This document shows, piece by piece, positions 20,593-28,952 of a DNA stretch of 64,000 nt; the first letter of the stretch is position 1; each line of letters opens with the position of its first letter. Below the pieces are notes generated by a model. The model worked only from the letters and a program-made list of their open reading frames with translations, was not told where the DNA came from and did not search any database. This DNA is from Halobacillus litoralis (lineage in GTDB: Bacteria; Bacillota; Bacilli; Bacillales; Halobacillaceae), in assembly GCF_009856445.1 (NCBI RefSeq), contig NZ_WMFA01000002.1, forward strand, positions 124,001-188,000, in the 5' to 3' direction. The position numbers were made by a program, and so were the translations under genes.

Positions 20593-20814
20593 TTAGTGGA
20601 CCTCCTTTTCGTCTTTGTCAGGGTCGATTTTGTAAAGGAATAAGACGATGATGAATGTGACAACGATCCAAAAAATGACCCAGAATACCGAAAAAGGTAA
20701 ACCGATAATGAATGGGGTTTCCCTGTTGGCGATGGAGAACAACGGGAAGACGAGAAGTAAAAATGGAATGGCTAGAGAAAGACAATAAATTTTAATAAAC
20801 TTTTGCTTCGTCAA
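20593..20814 (-). CDS. DUF3311 small membrane protein (symporter partner)
   Basis: 73 residues with two membrane segments (about 9-28 and 38-62) and a charged C-terminus ending DPDKDEKEVH. DUF3311 proteins are typically encoded next to SSS transporters and are thought to be accessory subunits. Its stop abuts the transporter start and its start overlaps the amidohydrolase stop, so the three genes are tightly coupled. Confidence 0.82.
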   Translation of the reverse strand: MTKQKFIKIYCLSLAIPFLLLVFPLFSIANRETPFIIGLPFSVFWVIFWIVVTFIIVLFLYKIDPDKDEKEVH

Positions 20815-22421
20815 TGGGCATCCTCCTTTTGTTTTTCATACACGATATCTCCGTTTAAAATTGTCATTTCTACTTGGATGTCTTTTATTTTCTGTGAGGG
20901 ACAACGCAAAATGGATTGGTCGAGAATAACGAAATCTGCGTACTTGACTGGTTCTAAGGTTCCTTTCAAATCTTCTTCACCGCTGGCATAAGCCCCTGCC
21001 CATGTATAAGCGCGGATCGCTTCTTCGACCGTAATGGATTGGTTTTGACCGACAGGGTGGCCGTGTTTGCTTGTCCGATTGACAGCTGCATGGATACCGA
21101 TCAGTGGATTCACCGTTGTTATGGGACTATCGGAACCGATGGCAAAAGGGATATCCTGCTCTATATAGCTTTTTAACGGGAAGAAGTAGTGGACTCTTTC
21201 ACCATAATCGTTGATATATCCATCTCCGAATTCGTAAAGAAATGCAGGGTTTGGAATGGGAACAGCACGCGTCGCTTTTATCCTTTCTACAAGGTCAGGA
21301 GGAGTGATTCCTGCATGCTCAAGTCGGTGACGGTGATCGGTAGATGGCTTGTGATTGAGCGCTCGCTCAATTGTGGTCAGCAGCATATGTACGGCTTCAT
21401 CCCCCATGGCATGGGCGGTAATCTGCCAGCCTTTTTTATGGGCGGGCAGGAGGTGTTGGTCCAATTCGTTTTGGTCCATATACAAAATGCCAGAATCATT
21501 TGGGTTACTTGTATACGGCTCCCGGGTTTTGCATGTGGGGCCGCTGCTGCTTCCATCAATGAAAACTTTCGCAGGACCGATTTTAAACGTGTCGTCACCG
21601 AGTCCTGTCATGATTCCGCTTTCGACTCCGGCTTTGACAACGGATGGAGAATCAAAGAGGGAGGCATACATGACATAAACGCGTTGTCTGATCTTTCCTT
21701 CTTGTGCACCCTTTTGTAAATAACGGATATGTTTTGTGCCATATCCACCTGCATCATGTAGACTTGTTATTCCATTTTGCAAAAAGCGATCCGAGGCCAT
21801 TTGGAGCCCGAGCATGACCTCGTCTTCTGAATAATCGGCAAGCTGGAACATCTTCATATGAGCGGCTTCCAATAATAGTCCAGTAAGCTCGTCACCATCC
21901 CTGTGATAGGTCCCACCAGGTGGGTTTGGTGTTTGTAAATGGATACCTGCCATTTCCAGAGCTTTGCTGTTTACACATGAGATATGACCACAGGTCCGCA
22001 CAACAATGATTGGATGGGAGGTGGACACTTTGTCCAAATCCCATTTGGTCAAATGGCGATCCTCGAGCAGGTTGTTTTGATTGTATCCCCAGCCGCGAAC
22101 CCATTCTCCTGAAGGTGTTTGCTCTGCCCGTGTTTGAAGTTTCTCAATGATAGAGTCTATGGAATTCACCTGCTTCATGTTTACCCCGAGCTGATTGGTA
22201 CCGTACAACTCAAGGTGGGCATGGGCATCATTGAATCCGGGAAGCAGACTTTTCCCATTCAAATTAATAATCTCTGTGTTATCATCGGACCGTTCCATAA
22301 CTTCGGACGTCGTTCCAACCTGGAGAATCCGCTCTCCTCTGATAGCAAGAGCTTCATAAACCGTACCCGATTGATCGGCGGTTATGACTTCTCCGTTGAT
22401 GAATACTTTGGTTGCTCTCAT
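20811..22421 (-). CDS. Amidohydrolase 3 family protein (YtcJ-like)
   Basis: Metal-dependent hydrolase of 536 residues in the amidohydrolase superfamily. The N-terminal metal motif is LLPGFNDAHAHLELYG, followed by HDAGGYGTKH, HAMGDEAVHMLL, HRLEHAG and FAIGSDSPITTVNPL, covering the usual metal and substrate ligands. The ATG at 22421 (MRATKVFING) has GGAGG 8 bases upstream; an in-frame ATG at 22436 has no site. Substrate unknown, but the operon points to hydrolysis of an imported amide or ureide. Confidence 0.9.
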   Translation of the reverse strand: MRATKVFINGEVITADQSGTVYEALAIRGERILQVGTTSEVMERSDDNTEIINLNGKSLLPGFNDAHAHLELYGTNQLGVNMKQVNSIDSIIEKLQTRAEQTPSGEWVRGWGYNQNNLLEDRHLTKWDLDKVSTSHPIIVVRTCGHISCVNSKALEMAGIHLQTPNPPGGTYHRDGDELTGLLLEAAHMKMFQLADYSEDEVMLGLQMASDRFLQNGITSLHDAGGYGTKHIRYLQKGAQEGKIRQRVYVMYASLFDSPSVVKAGVESGIMTGLGDDTFKIGPAKVFIDGSSSGPTCKTREPYTSNPNDSGILYMDQNELDQHLLPAHKKGWQITAHAMGDEAVHMLLTTIERALNHKPSTDHRHRLEHAGITPPDLVERIKATRAVPIPNPAFLYEFGDGYINDYGERVHYFFPLKSYIEQDIPFAIGSDSPITTVNPLIGIHAAVNRTSKHGHPVGQNQSITVEEAIRAYTWAGAYASGEEDLKGTLEPVKYADFVILDQSILRCPSQKIKDIQVEMTILNGDIVYEKQKEDAH

Positions 22422-22436
22422 TTTTTCTCCCTCCAT

Positions 22437-23672
22437 CTAGGACTGAGCGATTTTCAGAGCGGTATGATAAAGAAGCTCCACCCCTTTTTGCATGTCTTCC
22501 ATTTCGGCATATTCCAGCGGGTTGTGGCTGATCCCTTTTTCACATCGTACGAAAATCATTCCGTAATCACTGATGTAGGACATGAATAAGGCATCGTGAA
22601 AAGGACCGCTCATTAAAGTTGGCGAATCGTAACCGAGTTGTTCGTCTTCTGTTTTCATGATGTCTTTGATCCAGTCTGCGCAATAGCGTGGATCACTGCG
22701 GGTATCTTCACTGATCGAGTATTCAAGGTTCAGTTCTTTGCTCGTATGTTCGATGACTTCGTAGAGTTTCTTTTCGAGTTTTGTGCGGGCATCCAAGTCT
22801 ATATCACGAAGGTCAATCGTGAACTCGACTTTTTCAGGGATGATGTTGCGGGAATTCGGGAAAGTCTGGACACTGCCGACGGTACCGACTGTATTCGGCG
22901 TGCCTTCATTGCGGACAAGTTCATTAAACTCTTTTGTAATAATGGAGGCTCCTAAGAATGCATCCTGCCTTAAATTCATCGGGACGGATCCTGCGTGTCC
23001 GGCAAATCCTTCAAGCGTCACGGTCAGCCAGATCGGACCGGAAATGGCGGATACGATTCCCACAGGTTTGTCTTGTGATTCGAGAACAGGTCCCTGCTCA
23101 ATGTGGAGTTCAAGAAATGCTTCAATGTCCCCGGGTTTGTAGACAGGGCTTTGACTCAGATCAGGCTCGACACCAAATTCTCTGAGTGCTTCCAACCGGG
23201 TGACCCCATTTTTGTCTTTTCGCTCGAGTTCACCATCTTCAAGCTGACCGATGATCCCGCGAACGCCGAAGACGCCTTTATTGAATCGGGAACCTTCTTC
23301 GTCTGCAAAGCAGATGACTTCAATCGAGCGATTGGGAGTAATGCCTTCTTCTTTCATGGTATGTACAACTTCGATAGCACCTAAAGCACCTAGCGTTCCG
23401 TCAAAGCGGCCGCCATAGGGCTGGGAGTCGATATGTGAACCTAACATGAGAATCGGTTTATCTTTTTCTTTTCCTTCGATACGACCAACTAAGTTTCCAA
23501 ATCCATCGATATGGGCATCCAGTCCGGCTTCTTCCATCCAAACGCGGACAACATCGACAGCTTCTCGGTCTTCTTTTGAATGTGCGAGTCGACAGACCCC
23601 TGTTTCTCCAATCTTTCCGATTTTGGCCAGGGTTTCGATGTGTTCCTGAAATCTTTTTTGATTAATCTTCAA
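22437..23672 (-). CDS. M20-family carbamoylase/allantoate-type amidohydrolase
   Basis: 411 residues, member of the hydantoinase/carbamoylase group of the M20 family (N-carbamoyl-L-amino-acid hydrolase or allantoate amidohydrolase). Metal and catalytic motifs: GSHIDSQPYGGRFDGTLG, CFADEEGSRFN, LELHIEQGPVLE and SGPFHDALFMS. First gene of the minus-strand operon, preceded by GGAGGAGAT and by the promoter with overlapping palindrome at 23699-23729. The two specificities cannot be separated from sequence by eye. Confidence 0.88.
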   Translation of the reverse strand: MKINQKRFQEHIETLAKIGKIGETGVCRLAHSKEDREAVDVVRVWMEEAGLDAHIDGFGNLVGRIEGKEKDKPILMLGSHIDSQPYGGRFDGTLGALGAIEVVHTMKEEGITPNRSIEVICFADEEGSRFNKGVFGVRGIIGQLEDGELERKDKNGVTRLEALREFGVEPDLSQSPVYKPGDIEAFLELHIEQGPVLESQDKPVGIVSAISGPIWLTVTLEGFAGHAGSVPMNLRQDAFLGASIITKEFNELVRNEGTPNTVGTVGSVQTFPNSRNIIPEKVEFTIDLRDIDLDARTKLEKKLYEVIEHTSKELNLEYSISEDTRSDPRYCADWIKDIMKTEDEQLGYDSPTLMSGPFHDALFMSYISDYGMIFVRCEKGISHNPLEYAEMEDMQKGVELLYHTALKIAQS

Positions 23673-23698
23673 GTTGGATCTCCTCCTTGTTTTAACTA

Positions 23699-23729
23699 AC
23701 TATATCAAGTTCATAATTGTCTGACAATT
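23699..23729 (-). promoter_or_regulatory. Promoter and overlapping operator of the amidohydrolase-symporter operon
   Basis: On the minus strand, TTGTCA (23722-23727), a 17-base spacer and TATAGT (23699-23704) make a good sigma-A promoter. The -35 hexamer lies inside a perfect palindrome AATTGTC-T-GACAATT (23715-23729), shaped like a GntR-family operator. A repressor bound here would block the polymerase, so substrate induction is likely. No regulator gene is next to it. Confidence 0.6.
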
Positions 23730-23884
23730 GACAAAATGTTAAATGGTTCGTTAGGAAGGAGCGGTAGAAAGAGGTCATTTTGTACAAGTTGTCGGTTAGG
23801 AGGCCAAGTTTATAGAGGACTGGTTTTTTGAGAGGAGGAAGAGTGCCGTTTATTGAAGAAGAGATATAAAGAGGGGGATCAAGA

Positions 23885-24862
23885 ATGAATGCTCAAGAGA
23901 ATGCCACACGATTGAAGCAATGGGCGCACAAAGCAGGACTTGGATTGCATACTGAAAAAATCATCATTCGGTATATATGGAATCCTGGTGGTTTTGTGAA
24001 CCAGTCCTATCAAATTAGCGATGGGAAGAAACGCATGCATGTGAAATTCGCCAAAGAGAACCATATGGACAGGCTGAAACAATGGACACGTCTTCATGAT
24101 TATTTGAGAGAAAATTACCATGCACCTAAGCTGCTGCTGGAAATCCATAAAACCGTCATCCCGGGCCGCCCTTATGGCCTTGTGTTTGACTTTTTCGAAG
24201 GAAAAGCGTGGGACGGGGGTGCGGGTACGGATGAAATCCTATCAAAAGTAAGTCAGCTGCATGGAGATTCAAAGCTGAAAAAAGAGCTTGAAGCGGGGGA
24301 GCAGACTTGTGCTGATGCCATGACCGAAACGTATATCCGTCGATTACGGGAAGATCTGCATATCATCAATTCTCATAGAGCAAGCTTACCTTTTGTAAAA
24401 AAGAACACCTTTGATTGGTTTCACGAAGTGACAGATGATTTGGAAAAGGAAATTCAACAGTCCATTCATTTTCAACGTCCAGCAGAAGATGTCGTTCACA
24501 ATGACCTGAGTCAGCAAAATATCTTAGTGAATGAGAAGGAGTTCTGTATCATTGACTGGGATGATCTTACTCTTGGTGACGCCGCAGCGGATTATGCATC
24601 TTTGCTTTGGCCTTGGTTTGGTACCGATGAGTGGCCGATGTGGGAGGAAAAAGTGAGAGTACTTGCAGGTGATGCTGTGGTTAAGCGGATGAAGCTTTAT
24701 TTTAAAGCGAAATTATTAGATGACATCATAGATGTGCTTGCGGATTATGTAGAAGCTGAGAAATTTCCTGAGGTAAAAGAGCAAACACAACAAAGAGCAA
24801 AAGCCACTCATCTTATGGCGCTTGAAATATATAAGGCCCGTTATGAGAAGTCTCCTCTATGA
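23885..24862 (+). CDS. Aminoglycoside-phosphotransferase/choline-kinase fold protein
   Basis: 325 residues, APH superfamily small-molecule kinase. The catalytic loop is VVHNDLSQQNILVN, with the metal-binding IIDWDDLTLGDAAADYASL behind it. GGGGGATC precedes the ATG. No phosphate-acceptor substrate can be predicted, and resistance is not implied by the fold alone. It stands alone, divergent from the amidohydrolase operon. Confidence 0.85.
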   Translation: MNAQENATRLKQWAHKAGLGLHTEKIIIRYIWNPGGFVNQSYQISDGKKRMHVKFAKENHMDRLKQWTRLHDYLRENYHAPKLLLEIHKTVIPGRPYGLVFDFFEGKAWDGGAGTDEILSKVSQLHGDSKLKKELEAGEQTCADAMTETYIRRLREDLHIINSHRASLPFVKKNTFDWFHEVTDDLEKEIQQSIHFQRPAEDVVHNDLSQQNILVNEKEFCIIDWDDLTLGDAAADYASLLWPWFGTDEWPMWEEKVRVLAGDAVVKRMKLYFKAKLLDDIIDVLADYVEAEKFPEVKEQTQQRAKATHLMALEIYKARYEKSPL

Positions 24863-24962
24863 TTAATCGCCTACTTAAGAAGGGTCACAGAATTAACGAG
24901 CATGTTTGTCTCTCTTTTTACATATCCTACTAGTAATAGAGGATCATTTAGGGAGTGACAAA

Positions 24963-25187
24963 ATGGGTTTCACATATGGAAAAGATGAACTGATCGGAGA
25001 CCTGCAGCAGGTGTTTGCCAGACACAATGTCCAATCCATCCGAGTCAAAGAGCCCGGTACGTTGTTCCGTGTGGAGTCAGATGGTTCACTCACCATTGGA
25101 ATCGGGGCGACGATTACATCGTTCGAGCGTCAGCCAGACGAAAAACAGGCGCCAGCATTAAAAGTGATAAATGGGAAAAAAAAATGA
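24963..25187 (+). CDS. Small conserved-looking protein of unknown function
   Basis: 74 residues starting MGFTYGKDELIGDLQQVFARH. Compact, mixed alpha/beta character with no membrane segment and a lysine-rich end. GGGAGTG lies about 7 bases before the ATG; the longer frame from 24906 has no site. I cannot name the family. Confidence 0.6.
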   Translation: MGFTYGKDELIGDLQQVFARHNVQSIRVKEPGTLFRVESDGSLTIGIGATITSFERQPDEKQAPALKVINGKKK

Positions 25188-25188
25188 C

Positions 25189-25224
25189 GAAAAGTCCTGG
25201 GCAGGGGGATGTCCAGGACTTTTC
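25189..25224. terminator. Bidirectional terminator
   Basis: GAAAAGTCCTGG pairs perfectly with CCAGGACTTTTC (12 bp) around a 12-base loop. The strong T run lies on the minus strand side, so it probably serves yjzC as well as the plus-strand gene. Confidence 0.75.
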
Positions 25225-25245
25225 TATGTGACATAGTGTGTATGA

Positions 25246-25431
25246 TTATGCTTTTTTCCAGTACGCGGCTTCCTTACTGGAGCGAAGAGGTGGGAACGTA
25301 TCGCCATTGCTTAATTCGATATGTTTCTCATCCTCTGTTACATTGTTATTTTTACGACCATCCACTAAACCATCAAATTCGTAAGTACCTGCTTCTGGAG
25401 CTTGTTCACCTGTTTTGTAACGATCAGCCAT
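25246..25431 (-). CDS. YjzC family protein
   Basis: 61 residues. The pattern of an N-terminal KTGEQAPEAGTYEFDG, then a polar middle, then HIELSNGDTFPPL matches the YjzC family of Bacillus (KPGQxAPxxGxY ... GDxFPP). AAAGGATG lies 8 bases before the ATG. Function unknown. The 300-base stretch from 25432 to 25730 contains the promoter region of the next gene and nothing else that I can support. Confidence 0.78.
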   Translation of the reverse strand: MADRYKTGEQAPEAGTYEFDGLVDGRKNNNVTEDEKHIELSNGDTFPPLRSSKEAAYWKKA

Positions 25432-25562
25432 TTAGAAATACATCCTTTCTAATTTGTTTTTGTTGTGCGCACATAAGCTATATATCCGCATTCGTCAGAG
25501 TGAAAACCTCTTTTTGTAAAAATGTTACATTTGGAGGAGTTTTTAATTCCAGGACTTGTCGT

Positions 25563-25591
25563 TTGACAACTACACCATAAGTTTATAAGAT
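25563..25591 (+). promoter_or_regulatory. Candidate sigma-A promoter of the azoreductase gene
   Basis: TTGACA (25563-25568), 17 bases, TAAGAT (25586-25591). It implies a leader of about 130 bases before the azoreductase start. The -10 match is only moderate. Confidence 0.45.
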
Positions 25592-25730
25592 GTATCACGT
25601 TGGATAGTTTGTGTAGCAACATCTCGAATTACGGACATAAAAATGATCCTGTGTTCGAACAGCTATCATTCGTTTCCTTTTCACTTACAGTTGCTGTAAC
25701 AACTAATATATATAAATGGAGGTTCACACC

Positions 25731-26357
25731 ATGACAAAAGTACTTTTCGTAAAAGCTAATTCCAGACCAATGGAACAGTCTGTGAGCGTCAAACTTTATC
25801 ACACATTCTTGGATAACTATAGAAAGGTCCACCCGGAACATGAAATAGAGGAACTCGACTTGTTCGAGGAAAACCTGGACTACTATGACAATGATAAGAT
25901 CAATGGCATGTTTAAGCTTGCTAAAGGTATGGAGCTTACTCAAGCCGAAATCGAAGCGACGAATACGGTGACAGCCTACTTGGATCAGTTCCTTGAAGCT
26001 GACAAAGTCGTTTTTGCCTTCCCGCTTTGGAATTTCACCATTCCTGCTGTGCTGCACACGTATTTCGACTACCTTGCTCAGGCTGGTCAGACGTTCCGCT
26101 ATACAGAAGAAGGACCTGAGGGACTGCTTCCGGATAAAAAGGTAGCCCTGTTAAATGCACGCGGCGGTGTTTATTCAGAAGGTCCGGCGAAATCTGCAGA
26201 GATGGCTGTGAATTATGTTGAAAATATCCTGCAATTCTGGGGAGTTAAAGATATTACGACCCTAGTGGTAGAAGGGCATAACCAATTCCCTAATCGCGCA
26301 GAAAAAATCATCGAAGAAGGCTTGGAAGAAGCCGCATCTACAGCTGCTTCCTTCTAA
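25731..26357 (+). CDS. azoR: FMN-dependent NADH-azoreductase
   Basis: Flavodoxin-like quinone/azo reductase of 208 residues. Motifs: FVKANSRPMEQSVSVKLYH (FMN phosphate loop), FAFPLWNFTIPAVLHTYFDYLAQAGQTFRYT (flavin and dimer region) and ALLNARGGVYSEGPAKSAE. It reduces quinones or azo compounds using NADH and probably protects against electrophile stress. The ATG at 25731 follows GGAGG; the upstream in-frame ATG at 25716 precedes that site and is not used. Confidence 0.9.
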   Translation: MTKVLFVKANSRPMEQSVSVKLYHTFLDNYRKVHPEHEIEELDLFEENLDYYDNDKINGMFKLAKGMELTQAEIEATNTVTAYLDQFLEADKVVFAFPLWNFTIPAVLHTYFDYLAQAGQTFRYTEEGPEGLLPDKKVALLNARGGVYSEGPAKSAEMAVNYVENILQFWGVKDITTLVVEGHNQFPNRAEKIIEEGLEEAASTAASF

Positions 26358-26373
26358 TTCATGATCAAGAATA

Positions 26374-26406
26374 AAAAAAGGCATCCTAATCGGGATGCCT
26401 TTTTTT
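26374..26406 (+). terminator. Terminator of azoR
   Basis: AAAAAGGCATCC / GGATGCCTTTTT stem with TAATCG loop and T run. Confidence 0.9.
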
Positions 26407-26431
26407 ATTTGGTTTTTTAATTGGGATAAAA

Positions 26432-26479
26432 TGTAATACCTGGTGCGGAAGAATCTGTAAGACCTGGTCAGACATTTTA
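26432..26479 (+). repeat. 24-bp direct repeat, two units, upstream of cation efflux gene
   Basis: TGTAATACCTGGTGCGGAAG starts at 26432 and TGTAAGACCTGGT starts at 26456, exactly 24 bases apart. The same motif recurs in the same orientation downstream of the cation efflux gene (27535-27582), and inverted near 37876. The preceding AATTGGGATAAAA is also shared with the inverted copy. Confidence 0.7.
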
Positions 26480-26544
26480 TGGAATGATTTCCGTACAATC
26501 TTGGGAAACTATGGGGAGAAGCTGGGGTCGGAAAGGGGTTAGAG

Positions 26545-27519
26545 ATGAGAGAGTTGTTTGTCTTATTGAAAAAAGGAAATAAACCGGCATTATGGGCAAG
26601 CATCATTAACGCTACGATTGCCGTGATCAAGGGCATAGCATACTTCATTACTGGAAATGTGGCGATGTTTGCGGAGATGATGCACAGCATAGGCGACATG
26701 GCCAATCAATTCTTTGTATTTATAGGCTCTGCCCTTAGTAAAAAAGCACCGACTGACAAATTTCCAAATGGGTTTGCCCGGCTTGTAAACCTGGTTTTGC
26801 TTGGTGCTGTCATTATCGTTGGCATTTTGGCTTATGAAACGATCAAAGAAGGTATTCATCACATTCTTCATCCTCCTGAAGCAGGCTCCTGGCTGTGGCT
26901 GAACTTAACGGTGTTAGGAGTTGCTGCAATTCTAGAGTCTTTTGTTTTGTACAAAGCCATGAAAGAAGTTGTCAAAGACATCGGAGAGGCAGATGTCAAA
27001 GGAATGGAGGTTGTAAAAGTGAGCCTCGCCAATCTCGGTCGAGCAAAACCGGCGACAAAGCTGGTTTTCCTTGAAGATATGGTCGCGACATCGGGGGCGC
27101 TCATTGCGATGATTTCCATTCTTATTGCCACCTATACACCATTTCATACAGCTGAAGGTTATGCGTCTGTCATCATCGGTGTGATGCTGTTTTATGTAGT
27201 TGGGCGTATATTCTTAGACAATGCAGCCGGCGTGTTAGGGGTGGCGGATGAAGAAATGGAAGAGAAAATCGGAGAGTTTGTCTTTGAGCACCCTGAAGTT
27301 CGCGATATCAAAAAGCTAATGGTGATGAAAGAAGGGGAAGAACTGCATGTCGAATTGAAACTGGAGTTCGATCCGGAAATGTCCATAGAAAAAATCGATC
27401 AAGTTCTTGGTGGCCTTGAGAAAAAAATTCTAAACCAGCGCGGGGTAAAAGAAGTGATTATTGAATCAGATGAAGATGATCATCAATTATCTTGGGACCC
27501 AGATAAAAATGAAGTTTAA
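26545..27519 (+). CDS. Cation diffusion facilitator family transporter
   Basis: 324 residues with six membrane segments, then a cytoplasmic domain of about 90 residues. The metal-site residues are in MFAEMMHSIGDMANQ (segment 2) and FLEDMVATSGALIAMI (segment 5). The C-terminal part (MEEKIGEFVFEHPEV and later) is the CDF dimerisation domain. It exports a divalent metal such as zinc, cobalt or manganese in exchange for protons. It is flanked on both sides by the 24-bp repeats. Confidence 0.9.
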   Translation: MRELFVLLKKGNKPALWASIINATIAVIKGIAYFITGNVAMFAEMMHSIGDMANQFFVFIGSALSKKAPTDKFPNGFARLVNLVLLGAVIIVGILAYETIKEGIHHILHPPEAGSWLWLNLTVLGVAAILESFVLYKAMKEVVKDIGEADVKGMEVVKVSLANLGRAKPATKLVFLEDMVATSGALIAMISILIATYTPFHTAEGYASVIIGVMLFYVVGRIFLDNAAGVLGVADEEMEEKIGEFVFEHPEVRDIKKLMVMKEGEELHVELKLEFDPEMSIEKIDQVLGGLEKKILNQRGVKEVIIESDEDDHQLSWDPDKNEV

Positions 27520-27534
27520 TGGTTTGGGAATTAC

Positions 27535-27582
27535 TGTAAGACCTGGTGTGGAAGAAAATGTATGACTTGGTAAGGAAAAATA
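27535..27582 (+). repeat. 24-bp direct repeat, two units, downstream of cation efflux gene
   Basis: TGTAAGACCTGGTGTGGAAG at 27535 and TGTATGACTTGGTAAGGAAA at 27559 are 24 bases apart. They lie between the efflux gene and the glutamate dehydrogenase ribosome site. Confidence 0.7.
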
Positions 27583-27602
27583 TGGAAGGATGAGGTGGGA
27601 GT

Positions 27603-28913
27603 ATGGGTAAGGATCAGTACGATAAGGTGGAGTCGGATATTATGACGCATGGTCACAATCCTTATGAGATTGTGAAGGGTCTACTGAAGGAATCGGTGGA
27701 GACGTTGGGGCTTCATGAAAACATCTATCATTTGTTGAAAAAACCGATGCGGGTGTTTGAAGTTTCCATTCCGGTTAGGATGGACGATGGACGGATTGAA
27801 AATTTCACCGGGTACCGGTCACAGCATATGGATATTCTCGGACCGACCAAGGGTGGGATTCGTTTCCATCCAGATGTAAATTTAGATGAAGTGAAGGCTC
27901 TCTCTATCTGGATGTCATTGAAATCAGCGATTATCGACCTTCCTTTAGGAGGAGGGAAAGGTGGGGTTATTGTTGATCCTGATCAGTTATCAGAAAATGA
28001 ATTGGAAAGCCTGAGTCGAAACTACATCAAGAAAATCACTCCAATCATCGGACCTCAGAAAGATATCCCGGCCCCGGACGTGAATACAAATCCGAAAGTC
28101 ATGGGATGGATGATTGACGAGTTCGATCAGCTTCGAGGATACAACATTCCGGGTATGCTGACTGGGAAACCTGTTGTTTTAGGTGGATCGCTTGGCCGTC
28201 TTCAAGCAACGGGGCGCGGGGTCGTATTTACGATACGGGAAGCATGTAAAGTTCTGGGAATTGAAATGACAGAAGCCACCGCGGCCATTCAAGGGTTTGG
28301 GAACGTAGGTAGCATGACGGCAAAATTCTTGCATGAACTGGGTGTGAAAATTGTAGCGGTCACCGATGCTAAAGGGGGCGTCTATAAAGAAGGTGGTCTC
28401 GATATTCCGGATTTGCTTGCTTTCACGAACAATGGAGAAAACTATGCTTCCTCTTATGAAAAAGCAGAACCGATCACGAATGAAAAGATGTTCAGCCTTC
28501 CTGTTGATATTCTCATCCCTGCAGCCATTGAAAATCAGGTGACAGAAGAAACGGCACCGACCATTCAGGCGAAAATTCTCGCCGAAGCAGCCAATGGTCC
28601 CACAACCCCGGCTGGCGATAAAATCCTTGAAGAAAAAGGGATCTTCGTCATTCCTGATATTCTTTGCAATGCTGGCGGCGTGACGGTTTCCTATTTCGAA
28701 TGGGTCCAGAATAATATGAATTACTACTGGAAAGTAGATGAAATCAATAAGCAATTAGAAGAGAAAATGTTGACAGGCTTTGAAAAGGTCATACAGATGA
28801 AAGAAGAAAAAGGGTGCCGGATGCGTGATGCTGCATATATGGTAGGCATCAGCCATCTCGTCAAAGCGATGGATGCTCGTGGCTGGATTGGAGAAAAAGA
28901 TCGTACTTCATAA
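27603..28913 (+). CDS. Glutamate dehydrogenase (RocG/GudB-like)
   Basis: Interconverts glutamate and 2-ketoglutarate with ammonia, using NAD(H) in the Bacillus homologues. The 436 residues match the hexameric small class. The substrate region has GPTKGGIRFHPDV and LPLGGGKGGVIVDP (catalytic Lys), and the dinucleotide fold is AAIQGFGNVGSMTA. ATG preceded by GATGAGGTGGGA. Whether it corresponds to rocG or gudB cannot be decided. Ends in a very strong terminator shared with the convergent aldehyde dehydrogenase. Confidence 0.95.
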   Translation: MGKDQYDKVESDIMTHGHNPYEIVKGLLKESVETLGLHENIYHLLKKPMRVFEVSIPVRMDDGRIENFTGYRSQHMDILGPTKGGIRFHPDVNLDEVKALSIWMSLKSAIIDLPLGGGKGGVIVDPDQLSENELESLSRNYIKKITPIIGPQKDIPAPDVNTNPKVMGWMIDEFDQLRGYNIPGMLTGKPVVLGGSLGRLQATGRGVVFTIREACKVLGIEMTEATAAIQGFGNVGSMTAKFLHELGVKIVAVTDAKGGVYKEGGLDIPDLLAFTNNGENYASSYEKAEPITNEKMFSLPVDILIPAAIENQVTEETAPTIQAKILAEAANGPTTPAGDKILEEKGIFVIPDILCNAGGVTVSYFEWVQNNMNYYWKVDEINKQLEEKMLTGFEKVIQMKEEKGCRMRDAAYMVGISHLVKAMDARGWIGEKDRTS

Positions 28914-28952
28914 AAAAAGCTGCTGTCCGGATTGTCGGACAGCAGCTTTTTT
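28913..28952. terminator. Bidirectional terminator
   Basis: A 17-bp perfect stem (AAAAAAGCTGCTGTCCG with its complement) around a 6-base loop. A/T runs at both ends let it serve both convergent genes. Confidence 0.93.
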
